From an uncultured Bacteroidota bacterium (GTDB lineage: Bacteria > Bacteroidota > Bacteroidia > Chitinophagales > Chitinophagaceae), in assembly GCA_903904855.1 (NCBI GenBank), contig CAIVEH010000161.1:1-38070 (forward strand): 38,070 nt of DNA, in the 5' to 3' direction. Every line of letters starts with the position of its first letter. The stretch's first letter is position 1. Positions 1 to 6,909 of this stretch are shown in pieces. Both the position numbers and the translations under genes were made by a program. The notes below the pieces were generated by a model, which searched no databases, was not told the origin of the DNA, and worked only from the letters and a program-made list of their open reading frames with translations.

Positions 1-33
1 ACACTCTTTCCCTACACGACGCTCTTCCGATCT
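1..33 (+). other. Illumina TruSeq read-1 adapter (contamination)
   Basis: The first 33 bases, beginning ACACTCTTTCCC and ending GCTCTTCCGATCT, match without a mismatch the universal Illumina read-1 adapter/primer as I know it. This is synthetic DNA left at a contig end. Genomic sequence starts at base 34, only 27 bases before the typA start codon, so the typA promoter is missing from the window. Confidence 0.97.
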
Positions 34-60
34 CCACGGCGGATAAAAGAGAGGTTTTTT

Positions 61-1869
61 ATGGATATTCGTAACATTGCCATTATCGCGCACGTTGACC
101 ATGGCAAGACAACACTGGTAGATAAGATATTGCACGCCACGCACGTTTTCAGAGACAACCAGGAGACCGGTGAACTGATAATGGACAGCAACGATCTGGA
201 ACGTGAGCGGGGTATTACCATCCTGGCAAAAAACATCTCTGTAAATTACAAAGGCGTTAAGATAAATGTGATAGATACTCCGGGCCACGCCGACTTTGGC
301 GGTGAGGTGGAGCGCGTGCTGAAAATGGCTGATGGCGTATTGCTGCTGGTAGATGCGTTTGAAGGCCCTATGCCCCAAACTCGTTTCGTACTGCAGAAGG
401 CGCTCAACCTGAACCTGCACCCTATTGTAGTTATCAACAAGGTAGACAAAGCCAATTGCCGCCCCGATGAGGTGCACGACGCGGTTTTCGAACTGTTTTT
501 CCAGCTCGATGCTACCGAGGAGCAATTGAACTTCCCTACCCTGTATGGTTCATCCAAGCATGGCTGGTTCAATACATCACTCACGCAGACTGATAACATT
601 AATGTACTCCTCGACACAATACTGGAGAAAGTACCGGCCCCTACAGTAGTAGATGGCCCGGTGCAGATGCAGGTTACATCGCTCGATTATTCTTCTTTCC
701 TCGGCCGTATAGCTATCGGTAAGATAGTAAGGGGCTCGATGAAGGAAGGTCAGAATGTGATGCTGTGCAAGGTTGATGGCACCATGCAGCGCAGCAAGGT
801 TAAGGAGCTGTATGAGTTTGTGGACATGGGCAAGAAAAAGGTACCTGAAGTGCAGTGTGGCGATATATGCGCCATAGTGGGCATTGAGGGCTTCCAGATA
901 GGCGAAACCGTGGCCGATTGGGAAACCCCAGAGGCACTGGAGATCATACCTATTGATGAGCCTACTATGAATATGCAGTTCAGCATCAACAACTCGCCGT
1001 TTTATGGTAAGGAAGGTAAGTTTGTTACCAGCCGCCACCTGCGCGACCGCCTGATGAAGGAACTGGAGAAGAACCTTGCTATGCGTGTATCAGAAACAGA
1101 TGATGCCGATAAATTCCTGGTTTATGGCCGTGGTATATTGCATCTGAGCATACTGGTAGAAACCATGCGCCGCGAAGGTTACGAACTGACCGTGGGCCAG
1201 CCACAGGTACTTACAAAAGAAATAGATGGCAAGAAGCATGAGCCATATGAAATACTGGTGGTAGATGTGCCTGCTGAATTCAGTGGCAGGGTCATAGACC
1301 TCGTTACACAGCGCAAGGGCGAAATGCACATCATGGAAACAAAGGGTATGATGCAGCACCTGGAATTCGACATTCCATCGCGCGGCCTGATAGGCCTGCG
1401 TTCGCAGATGCTCACCAATACGGCCGGTGAGGCTGTAATGGCGCACCGCTTCGATGCTTACAAACCATGGAAAGGCTTTATACCGGGCCGCAACAATGGT
1501 GTGCTGGTAGCCAAATCAGCAGGTAAGGCAACCGCTTATTCAATAGACAAACTTCAGGATCGTGGCTCTTTCTTTATAGATCCGGGACAGGAGCTGTATG
1601 AAGGCCAGATAATTGGTGAGCACATCAAGCCGGGAGACCTGGTGGTAAACACTGCCGAAACCAAGAAGCTGACCAATATGCGCAGCAGCGGTACCGACGA
1701 TACATCAAGGATAACACCTAAGATCGACTTCACACTCGAAGAGTGCATGGAGTATATTCAGCAGGACGAGTGTATTGAGGTAACACCTAAAAACATCCGT
1801 CTGCGCAAGATATCGCTCGATGAAGAAGAGCGCAAGAAAACAGCAAAGATGATGAAGGCTGAGGCGTAA
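61..1869 (+). CDS. typA: Ribosome-associated GTPase TypA/BipA
   Basis: Translational GTPase of the EF-G/LepA superfamily that binds the ribosome and supports 50S assembly and growth under stress. The 602 residues match the usual family length. The G domain shows the P-loop AHVDHGKTT near residues 10-18, the switch II DTPGHADFGGEVER, and NKVDK. Domain 2 and the EF-G-like domains III and V follow, including the IPSRGLIGLRSQMLT stretch and GILHLSILVETMRREGYEL, and the lysine-rich C-terminus is typical of BipA. The ATG is preceded by AGAGAGG about ten bases upstream, a plausible ribosome binding site. The gene is followed by an intrinsic terminator and appears monocistronic, although its upstream region is lost to the contig end. 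Confidence 0.98.
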   Translation: MDIRNIAIIAHVDHGKTTLVDKILHATHVFRDNQETGELIMDSNDLERERGITILAKNISVNYKGVKINVIDTPGHADFGGEVERVLKMADGVLLLVDAFEGPMPQTRFVLQKALNLNLHPIVVINKVDKANCRPDEVHDAVFELFFQLDATEEQLNFPTLYGSSKHGWFNTSLTQTDNINVLLDTILEKVPAPTVVDGPVQMQVTSLDYSSFLGRIAIGKIVRGSMKEGQNVMLCKVDGTMQRSKVKELYEFVDMGKKKVPEVQCGDICAIVGIEGFQIGETVADWETPEALEIIPIDEPTMNMQFSINNSPFYGKEGKFVTSRHLRDRLMKELEKNLAMRVSETDDADKFLVYGRGILHLSILVETMRREGYELTVGQPQVLTKEIDGKKHEPYEILVVDVPAEFSGRVIDLVTQRKGEMHIMETKGMMQHLEFDIPSRGLIGLRSQMLTNTAGEAVMAHRFDAYKPWKGFIPGRNNGVLVAKSAGKATAYSIDKLQDRGSFFIDPGQELYEGQIIGEHIKPGDLVVNTAETKKLTNMRSSGTDDTSRITPKIDFTLEECMEYIQQDECIEVTPKNIRLRKISLDEEERKKTAKMMKAEA

Positions 1870-1930
1870 TTTACAATCTACAGTTTATAGTTGGCAGTTT
1901 ACAATTGACTACTGAAAATATTTAAACAAG

Positions 1931-1957
1931 AAGGCTATCATTTATTTGGTAGCCTTT
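1931..1957 (+). terminator. Intrinsic terminator after typA
   Basis: AAGGCTATCA and TGGTAGCCTT form a ten-pair stem with one G-U pair around a short AT loop, followed by TTGATTTT. It lies about 60 bases after the typA stop codon. Confidence 0.75.
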
Positions 1958-2027
1958 TGATTTTCTTAGCGGCCTCGGTTATAAATTATAATATAGTGGT
2001 TTAGAATTTCTAATTCTTTTGTTCTGT

Positions 2028-2177
2028 ATGTTGCAGATAGTATTGATAGTAGCCGCTTTTTCTTCATGGATGACCTATTATATCCATAAGAAAATAAGAC
2101 AAAGGAAAGCAGCCAGGCGCGAGAGGCTTAAAGAAGTAAGAAGGGAATATTATCTTTCTGTTTACTCCAGAAGATAA
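2028..2177 (+). CDS. Possible small membrane protein, 49 residues
   Basis: An ATG-initiated frame of 49 codons. Residues 2-19 are hydrophobic (LQIVLIVAAF then SSWMTYYI) and could span the membrane once; the rest is strongly basic (HKKIRQRKAARRERLKEVRRE), so an N-out/C-in or amphipathic topology is possible. No family is recognised. There is no Shine-Dalgarno sequence and no clear TAnnTTTG box, but such sites are often absent in this phylum. It sits alone between the typA terminator and the convergent T9SS gene. Codon choice looks ordinary. It could still be a chance frame. Confidence 0.4.
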   Translation: MLQIVLIVAAFSSWMTYYIHKKIRQRKAARRERLKEVRREYYLSVYSRR

Positions 2178-2219
2178 ACTGGCCACAATACCTATGTAAT
2201 ACGATTGATAGCTTTTTCA

Positions 2220-3881
2220 TTACCGGCGAATGATAAAAGCCTGGGCCATAACATTGCCTTGGCCTTTTGCCTTCAGATAATAAATACCATCAGGCATCGA
2301 CTGTAGTTTCAGCTCCACCTTTGTCTCATTGTTACCGATTTCGGTATGAGCAACACACTGGCCCGTGCTGTTAAAGATGCTAATCCTATCATACTGCCCC
2401 GGCTGAAACGTTGCTGTAAGTTCATTGTTTCCGTAAACCGGATTAGGGTATAAAACCAGGTTGCCCATTTCAAGTGAATTATTTACAACTGATTCATTTG
2501 TGTAGCCATATTTTGCCAGGTAAACACCATAAGAGTGAGTTGTACCAGGCGAAAAACTTACAGTATCAAAATGAATATTGCTATCAGAAAAATTACCAGT
2601 AATAAATATGTTTCCAAGAGCATCAGAAGCAACAGATGAGCCTACATTGTATCCGTGCTGGCCGGCGCCTTTTGCCCACAAGGAATTTCCATTATTGTCA
2701 AATTTCAACAATGAAATTACCTGTGCGGTATCAGGGTTATAAAGCGTATCAGCTCCTATAGTTAATAACGGCTTGGAGAAGTAACCAGTTACATATAAAT
2801 TGCCAGCAGGATCGGTACAAGTGCCGTACACCATTGCCTCGGCAGTATTCCCGGAACCTGCCGTTTTGGCCCACACAAGACCTCCTGCCGTATTATACTT
2901 AACAATAAATATATCGTACTGGCGAGCCAGGAGAGTATCGGTGCCGAAGGTAATGGGATAGATAGTGAAATTACCAACCAGAAAGACATTACCAGTCGCA
3001 TCTATCGTAGTATACTGGTTGGGCGGATAACCGAAACTACCAAACCACCTCACCCATTTTGTACTGCCGTTACTATCCAGCTTTATAAGGAATATACTAT
3101 GCTCCGCAAAAATATCAGGCTTAAGTGTGTCTGCGCCAAATACCATTTCAGCGCTTATATCACCAGATAAAAATAAATTACCCGACGCATCTGCTACCAT
3201 ATTGTTGCTAAATGAATTGCCATCTGCTGACTTATCTGCGCTTTTTGCCCATATCACACTCCCCGAAGAGCTGTACTTTGTTACGAAAATATTTCTTCCC
3301 CTGTAATTAACATCTCTAAGTGTATCATTACCAAATGACGTAAAGGCATTCCAGTAGTTGCCAAAAATACATGGATTGCCGGCCGGGTCTATCACAACAG
3401 ACGAAGGCTCGCTGCCACCTTTTGAGGTTACAGCCCATAATTCATTGCCAGCAGGGTCATACTTCACAAGAAAGGAATTCCCAGGGCTTCGGAGCGTATC
3501 AAGCCCCATTGCCAGATTAGGGCTTTCGTAATATCCGGTAACATATAAATTACCGGATTTATCAGTTGCCAGGGCGCTTACATCATCATTTTGTGTGCCG
3601 CCAATCCGCTTAGCCCACAAAATCCCTCCGTTGTAACTATATTTTACAATGTATATATCTGCAGTCCCATTCTGGCTGTTAATCATGGTATCGGTTCCGA
3701 AGATAAGCACAGAGTCATAGAATATGCCAGCTATATATTCATTACCTGCCCGGTCTGTTGCCACGCGCCCTGCCTGGCCATTACCAATAGTACCCGATGA
3801 TCTGGCCCACTGGCATTGCGATGATTGTGCAAATGACAAGCCAGAAAAAAATAGTACAATCATTAGCAGAAAAGCCTTCAT
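2220..3881 (-). CDS. Secreted propeller-like protein with T9SS C-terminal sorting domain
   Basis: About 553 residues from the chosen ATG, which begins a clear signal peptide (MKAFLLMIVLFFSGLSFAQ). An ATG 39 bases upstream would add 13 residues before the signal and is less likely. The body repeats a unit of roughly 55-65 residues of the pattern GxDTL...FIVKY...G...WAK..G......A.D..GN.Y.TG.F, resembling SBBP/beta-propeller repeats. The last 80 residues (from NLVLYPNPV to the end) look like a type A T9SS sorting domain, with YPNP, ISIFNSTGQ and PDGIYYLKAKG. Such proteins are exported by Sec, moved across the outer membrane by the type IX system and attached or released; the ligand of the propeller is unknown. 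Confidence 0.85.
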   Translation of the reverse strand: MKAFLLMIVLFFSGLSFAQSSQCQWARSSGTIGNGQAGRVATDRAGNEYIAGIFYDSVLIFGTDTMINSQNGTADIYIVKYSYNGGILWAKRIGGTQNDDVSALATDKSGNLYVTGYYESPNLAMGLDTLRSPGNSFLVKYDPAGNELWAVTSKGGSEPSSVVIDPAGNPCIFGNYWNAFTSFGNDTLRDVNYRGRNIFVTKYSSSGSVIWAKSADKSADGNSFSNNMVADASGNLFLSGDISAEMVFGADTLKPDIFAEHSIFLIKLDSNGSTKWVRWFGSFGYPPNQYTTIDATGNVFLVGNFTIYPITFGTDTLLARQYDIFIVKYNTAGGLVWAKTAGSGNTAEAMVYGTCTDPAGNLYVTGYFSKPLLTIGADTLYNPDTAQVISLLKFDNNGNSLWAKGAGQHGYNVGSSVASDALGNIFITGNFSDSNIHFDTVSFSPGTTHSYGVYLAKYGYTNESVVNNSLEMGNLVLYPNPVYGNNELTATFQPGQYDRISIFNSTGQCVAHTEIGNNETKVELKLQSMPDGIYYLKAKGQGNVMAQAFIIRR

Positions 3882-4051
3882 GATAGAGTACTTGCCCGGG
3901 CAATAGTTTGCTTTGTTCATGAATTGATTTTATAACTTCCTAATGCAAGATAATTAACAAGTATTGCATAACTGAACAAACTTATCTGAACAAGGAAAAA
4001 CAAGCGCTAGGCCGGTACAAAATGGATTTTATCATAAAGAATGATTAGCGG

Positions 4052-4078
4052 TGTGCCACACTCCCAAAGTGAGACACT
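4052..4078. repeat. Dispersed hairpin of the GTGCCACACTT type, copy 1
   Basis: GTGTGCCACACTCCCAAAG followed by TGAGACACTC is a degenerate palindrome. A better-conserved copy (TGCCACATATTTAAAGTGTGGCA) lies upstream of ispG at 14165-14187. Both are in non-coding DNA near gene ends. Confidence 0.45.
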
Positions 4079-4094
4079 CACAAACCTACCCCTA

Positions 4095-4122
4095 CAAAAA
4101 AGCCGCCTCAGATGGAGGCGGC
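4095..4122 (-). terminator. Intrinsic terminator after scpB
   Basis: GCCGCCTC (4102-4109) pairs perfectly with GAGGCGGC (4115-4122) around a five-base loop. Read on the minus strand the GC-rich stem is followed at once by TTTTTT. It lies 35 bases beyond the scpB stop codon. Confidence 0.88.
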
Positions 4123-4156
4123 GGGCTGTGAATTAAGTGTGTTTTTTATTTATAGT

Positions 4157-4795
4157 TTAGGAGGCCTTTTTAAGATCGCCATGCTCATTTACCATCACCA
4201 GGTTAGGCGCATCAAGTGGTATGGCTTCCTGGCCACTGGTAGGCATTACAATCTGCATATCGGTAATGTCTTTCAGCTGGGGCAGTTGCGATGGTGAATT
4301 GATACCAAGGTAATCCATGAAATTCTTGGAGGTATTGTAGATCAGTGGTTTGCCTACCATATGCTCATTGCGGCCCGAGATAACGATTAGTTCTTTTTCA
4401 AGCAGTTTCTGAATACTGTAATCGGCGCTTACACCACGTATATATTCAATTTCGCTCTTGGTAATGGGTTGCTTGTAAGCTATGATAGATAGTGTCTCCA
4501 TAGCTGCTGTCGATAGCTTTTTGATATGCTTGTCTCCATTGAGCTGCAGAACAGTTTTGTGGAATGCTTTCTTGGTCAGGAACTGGTATCCGCCGCCTAT
4601 TTCCCTCAGCTGGAAGGGGTAATAATCAGCATCATACTTTTCCTTTATAGCATCAAGGCAGGTAGCAATGCGCTCTGCTTCAATAACTGTTTCCAGCGCC
4701 TGGCCCAGCACCTCAGTCATTTCGATCTGTGTAAGAGGCCGTTCACTTGCAAATACCAGCGCCTCTACATGCGGCATGAGTTGTTCGATATCCAT
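4157..4795 (-). CDS. scpB: Segregation and condensation protein B
   Basis: About 212 residues from the ATG that begins MDIEQLMPHVEALVFASERPL, the typical ScpB N-terminus; the open frame continues upstream to a GTG, adding 23 poorly typical residues. ScpB forms a dimeric winged-helix protein that binds ScpA and the SMC ATPase during chromosome condensation and segregation. Family signatures visible include RPLTQIEM, the helix around ALSTAAMETLSIIAYKQPITKSEIEYIRG (seen as LSTAAMETLSIIAYKQPI) and the second winged helix with LLEKELI and VGKPLIYNTSKNFMDYLGI. No scpA lies in the window. A strong terminator follows, so the gene looks like the end of its transcript. Confidence 0.95.
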   Translation of the reverse strand: MDIEQLMPHVEALVFASERPLTQIEMTEVLGQALETVIEAERIATCLDAIKEKYDADYYPFQLREIGGGYQFLTKKAFHKTVLQLNGDKHIKKLSTAAMETLSIIAYKQPITKSEIEYIRGVSADYSIQKLLEKELIVISGRNEHMVGKPLIYNTSKNFMDYLGINSPSQLPQLKDITDMQIVMPTSGQEAIPLDAPNLVMVNEHGDLKKAS

Positions 4796-5151
4796 TCTTT
4801 CTGCTTTCTTTTTCTTTACCGAAAGTAGTACTCCTGTAGCTTCAGGCAAGACAAAGTAATTCACAGCTGTTAATAACTTAACGTTGTAGCCTGAATAGTT
4901 CCAGCAGGCATTGAGACCATTAGAATAGTAGTAACTATGAAGTATTTAAACTACAGTAAATGGCGCTGAAAAAAGGGAAAAAAATTTGTGGTACGGGCTT
5001 TAGAGTTATAATTTAGCTCTGGTTGCGATAGCACCATTCAAGTGAGGGAATCTATTAAGCTTACCCTGAGCGATAGCCGAAGGGGGCTTGCCCTATAGAA
5101 GTGTCATATTTAGCCCCGGCCGAAGTGTCATTCTGAGCCCTGCCGAAGTAT

Positions 5152-5220
5152 CCCATGCCTCTGCACCCAGTTCAATCAATGCTCTGATTCCAATTGAGGT
5201 AGCAACCTCAGGAAATGATT
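5152..5220. repeat. Inverted repeat, left copy
   Basis: This ~65-base stretch (CCCATGC...TCAATGCTCT...CCAATTG.GGTAGCAACCTCAGGAAATGAT) recurs in reverse complement at 6691-6752 with only a few mismatches and small gaps. The two copies flank the lipoprotein and the broken toxin-antitoxin locus. Each copy contains the 3' end of a reading frame ending FLRLLPQL. Confidence 0.8.
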
Positions 5221-5349
5221 GTCATTATAAGCTTGCTGAAGTGCCTTTACTGAGTTGAAAATCTGCTGCTTGGCCTGTTGCTTATACCTAGCTTTGACCT
5301 CAACTAATATGAGGCCATCTTTGAATTGAATTATTTTAGTAGCCCGGAA
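5176..5349 (-). pseudogene. 3' remnant of an unknown gene
   Basis: On the minus strand a frame of 57 codons without a start reads protein-like: KIIQFKDGLILVEVKARYK, then QQAKQQIFNSVKALQQAYND, ending NHFLRLLPQLESEH. The beta-strand-like LILVEVKARY and the amphipathic helix after it suggest a real domain end. Upstream the frame is broken by a stop at 5350-5352, and a neighbouring frame reads NLATILNSGLLK just before, as if a frameshift had occurred near the A/T run at about 5370. The C-terminal codons lie in the inverted repeat. I cannot name the family. Confidence 0.45.
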
Positions 5350-5541
5350 TTAAGAATAGTAGCAAGATTAAAAAAAAAAGCAGCATTTTTCGAGAATGGA
5401 ATGATACATAGTGATCTCAAACACTTTGTAAATAAGTTAACCAATTCTAACTCATTGCTTAAATTGTTTTTACTTTTACAAAAATATTCTTGTATTAATG
5501 TAACTATTCAAAATAACAGAATAAAAACCTAACTAAACACA

Positions 5542-6000
5542 ATGAGGTCAAAATATTTTGTCATTATATTATTAGTTATTGCCGGATTTTCAATTTTAAC
5601 ATCCTGCAAAAAAAATGATTCGGCTAAGCCAGTTCATAAACCAATGGCAATAGATACTCTATCTGTATTTACCGGCAATAAGTGGCTATTATATCAATAT
5701 GGTAGTGCTTATAATCACAATTACAATATCGATTCGTTAACTATATCTCTGAATACTTATCAGGATATTGTAACGTATGAAAGTACCGGGATGTATTTTG
5801 ATACTATTGCTTGGATTCACTCAAGCACTAAGGGTTATTGGTATTTTATCGGGACAAGTAAATCTGTTTTTAAAAGTGCAAAAGATACCATACACACTCC
5901 CCTCGATATAGATTTCTGGAAAATATATAGCATTACAGATTCAACACTAGTAATGGTTGACTCACCTTCATATTTTTGGAAATTTTTCAGAAAAACCTGA
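5542..6000 (+). CDS. Putative lipoprotein, unknown function
   Basis: 152 residues starting MRSKYFVIILLVIAGFSILTSCKKN: a basic n-region, a hydrophobic core and the lipobox LTSC, so the mature protein should begin at Cys22 and be lipidated. The following KKNDSAKP linker is typical of Bacteroidota lipoproteins. The rest is rich in W, Y, S and T (NKWLLYQYGSAYNHNYNIDSL), like lipocalin-like small lipoproteins, but no family is recognised. The gene is clearly AT-richer than the core genes around it and lies inside the island bounded by inverted repeats, which suggests acquisition. Confidence 0.75.
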   Translation: MRSKYFVIILLVIAGFSILTSCKKNDSAKPVHKPMAIDTLSVFTGNKWLLYQYGSAYNHNYNIDSLTISLNTYQDIVTYESTGMYFDTIAWIHSSTKGYWYFIGTSKSVFKSAKDTIHTPLDIDFWKIYSITDSTLVMVDSPSYFWKFFRKT

Positions 6001-6152
6001 GTATGATTTTTGATACTGGTAACATTCCATTTTTTTTCAAAAACACAACCATTTTATAATATTATTTCATATCGTGAAAGTGGTCATTGCATCCAGCAAC
6101 CATCTGGAGGCAAAAACAGCAGCTATGTGAAGCAAAACCAATACTTTTTTCT

Positions 6153-6160
6153 TACCTTTG
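6153..6160 (+). promoter_or_regulatory. -7 box TACCTTTG before antitoxin
   Basis: TACCTTTG fits the Bacteroidota consensus TAnnTTTG and ends 20 bases before the ATG at 6181. No clear TTTG at -33. Confidence 0.55.
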
Positions 6161-6180
6161 AATAGTTGCAACTTCACAAA

Positions 6181-6387
6181 ATGCTGATAGAAAGAACCGA
6201 TAACGATAATATAGTCATCACGCTGCCGGCGGGCGTTAATGCATTCGGGCTGCAGCAGATTATTGATTATGCAAAATATCTTGAAGCCACTGCGGGCAGT
6301 AAGGCTAAACAAAAGGACGTGGATAAACTTGCTGATGAGGTGAATGCAGGTTGGTGGGCTAAAAACAAGAAACGCTTCACCAGGTGA
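6181..6387 (+). CDS. Antitoxin of a PIN-type toxin-antitoxin pair
   Basis: 68 residues from the ATG that begins MLIERTDNDNIVITLPAG. It resembles the short Bacteroidota antitoxins found before PIN toxins: an N-terminal strand-rich part (NIVITLPAGVNAFGLQQIIDY) and a C-terminal toxin-wrapping part rich in K, D and W (KQKDVDKLADEVNAGWWAKN). Its TGA overlaps the GTG of the next frame (GTGA), the usual coupled arrangement. A TAnnTTTG box lies just upstream. The toxin that follows is truncated, so this antitoxin is probably an orphan. Confidence 0.65.
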   Translation: MLIERTDNDNIVITLPAGVNAFGLQQIIDYAKYLEATAGSKAKQKDVDKLADEVNAGWWAKNKKRFTR

Positions 6388-6500
6388 GCGTAATAGTGGA
6401 TGCAAATATTGTATTCAGTGGTATACTGGGCACCATTCGATCACCCCTAGTTGCACTCACCCCGAAAGCTTTTGGGACTCGTTCAACTGGTCCCCTCTAA
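6384..6500 (+). pseudogene. Truncated PIN-domain toxin
   Basis: Starting at GTG 6384 the frame reads VSVIVDANIVFSGILGTIRSP, which matches the first strand and helix of a PIN ribonuclease with the first catalytic Asp (residue 6) in the DANI motif. After about 21 residues similarity stops; the rest (LVALTPKAFGTRSTGPL) is translated repeat DNA and ends at TAA 6498-6500. An intact PIN domain needs about 130 residues and three more acidic positions, all missing. The toxin is therefore dead, apparently by deletion joined to repeat sequence. Confidence 0.65.
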
Positions 6501-6909
6501 CCACCTCCCCTCCGAAATTCTTCGGAGGTTGAGCTGCGCTTGTGCCATCCTTGAAGGAAGGAAATAACCACCTCCCCCTATCGGGTACTCCTCCTAAAAA
6601 CAGGAAATAACCACCTCCCCCTTCGGTTACTCCTCCTTGAAAAAAGGAGGAGAGTTAGTTGCAAAATTCCTGATGGGCGCGATTATTTCCATCATTTCCT
6701 GAGGTTGCTACCGCAATTGGTATAAGAGCATTGATTAAGTGGAGTGCATGGGCTCAGGAGATCTCTCCTTCGTCGAGATGACGGTCTCTATTTGGCAGGC
6801 CTAATATATATCCTCACTTGAAACGTGCTATGGCCACTGAAGCTATATTGATATTCTAAAGCCCGGACAACAAATTTTCCCCTGTTTTCAGTGCTATTTA
6901 CTATCAGGA
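6501..6909. repeat. Clustered short repeats, no gene
   Basis: At 6560-6600 and 6603-6643 two near-identical units start GGAAATAACCACCTCCCCC and end in ACTCCTCCT, with a related piece TAACCACCTCCCC at 6498-6510. The second unit ends in a CTCCTTGAAAAAAGGAG hairpin. At 6765-6790 the phrase GAGATCTCTCC...GTCGAGATGACG belongs to another dispersed motif. The right copy of the inverted repeat is at 6691-6752. Confidence 0.6.
6691..6752. repeat. Inverted repeat, right copy
   Basis: Reverse complement of 5152-5220. On the plus strand a frame here reads IPDGRDYFHHFLRLLPQLV and stops, sharing HFLRLLPQL with the remnant in the left copy. Both copies therefore carry a gene 3' end plus its downstream sequence. 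Confidence 0.8.

Larger units (their letters stand above)
4865..5541. other. Repeat-rich intergenic region with gene remnant
   Basis: Apart from the decayed frame at 5176-5349 this stretch has no convincing gene. It holds dispersed-repeat fragments with the phrases CCTGAGCGATAGCCGAAGG (near 5064), CGGCCGAAGTGTCATTCTGAG (split across 5118-5137) and TGCCGAAGTATCCCATGC, the GTCATTCTGAG...GAAG motif family common between genes in this phylum. The right half (5330-5540) is AT-rich with a run of A at about 5370. Confidence 0.6.

Noticed and set aside
5326-5532. Plus-strand 68-residue frame starting at TTG
   Set aside because: Low-complexity, poly-lysine over an A-run and antisense to the more protein-like remnant; no start signal.
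6073-6129. GTG-started fragment reading VKVVIASSNHLEAKTAAM
   Set aside because: Resembles the start of a nucleotide-pyrophosphatase-like protein but stops after 18 codons; too short to support.
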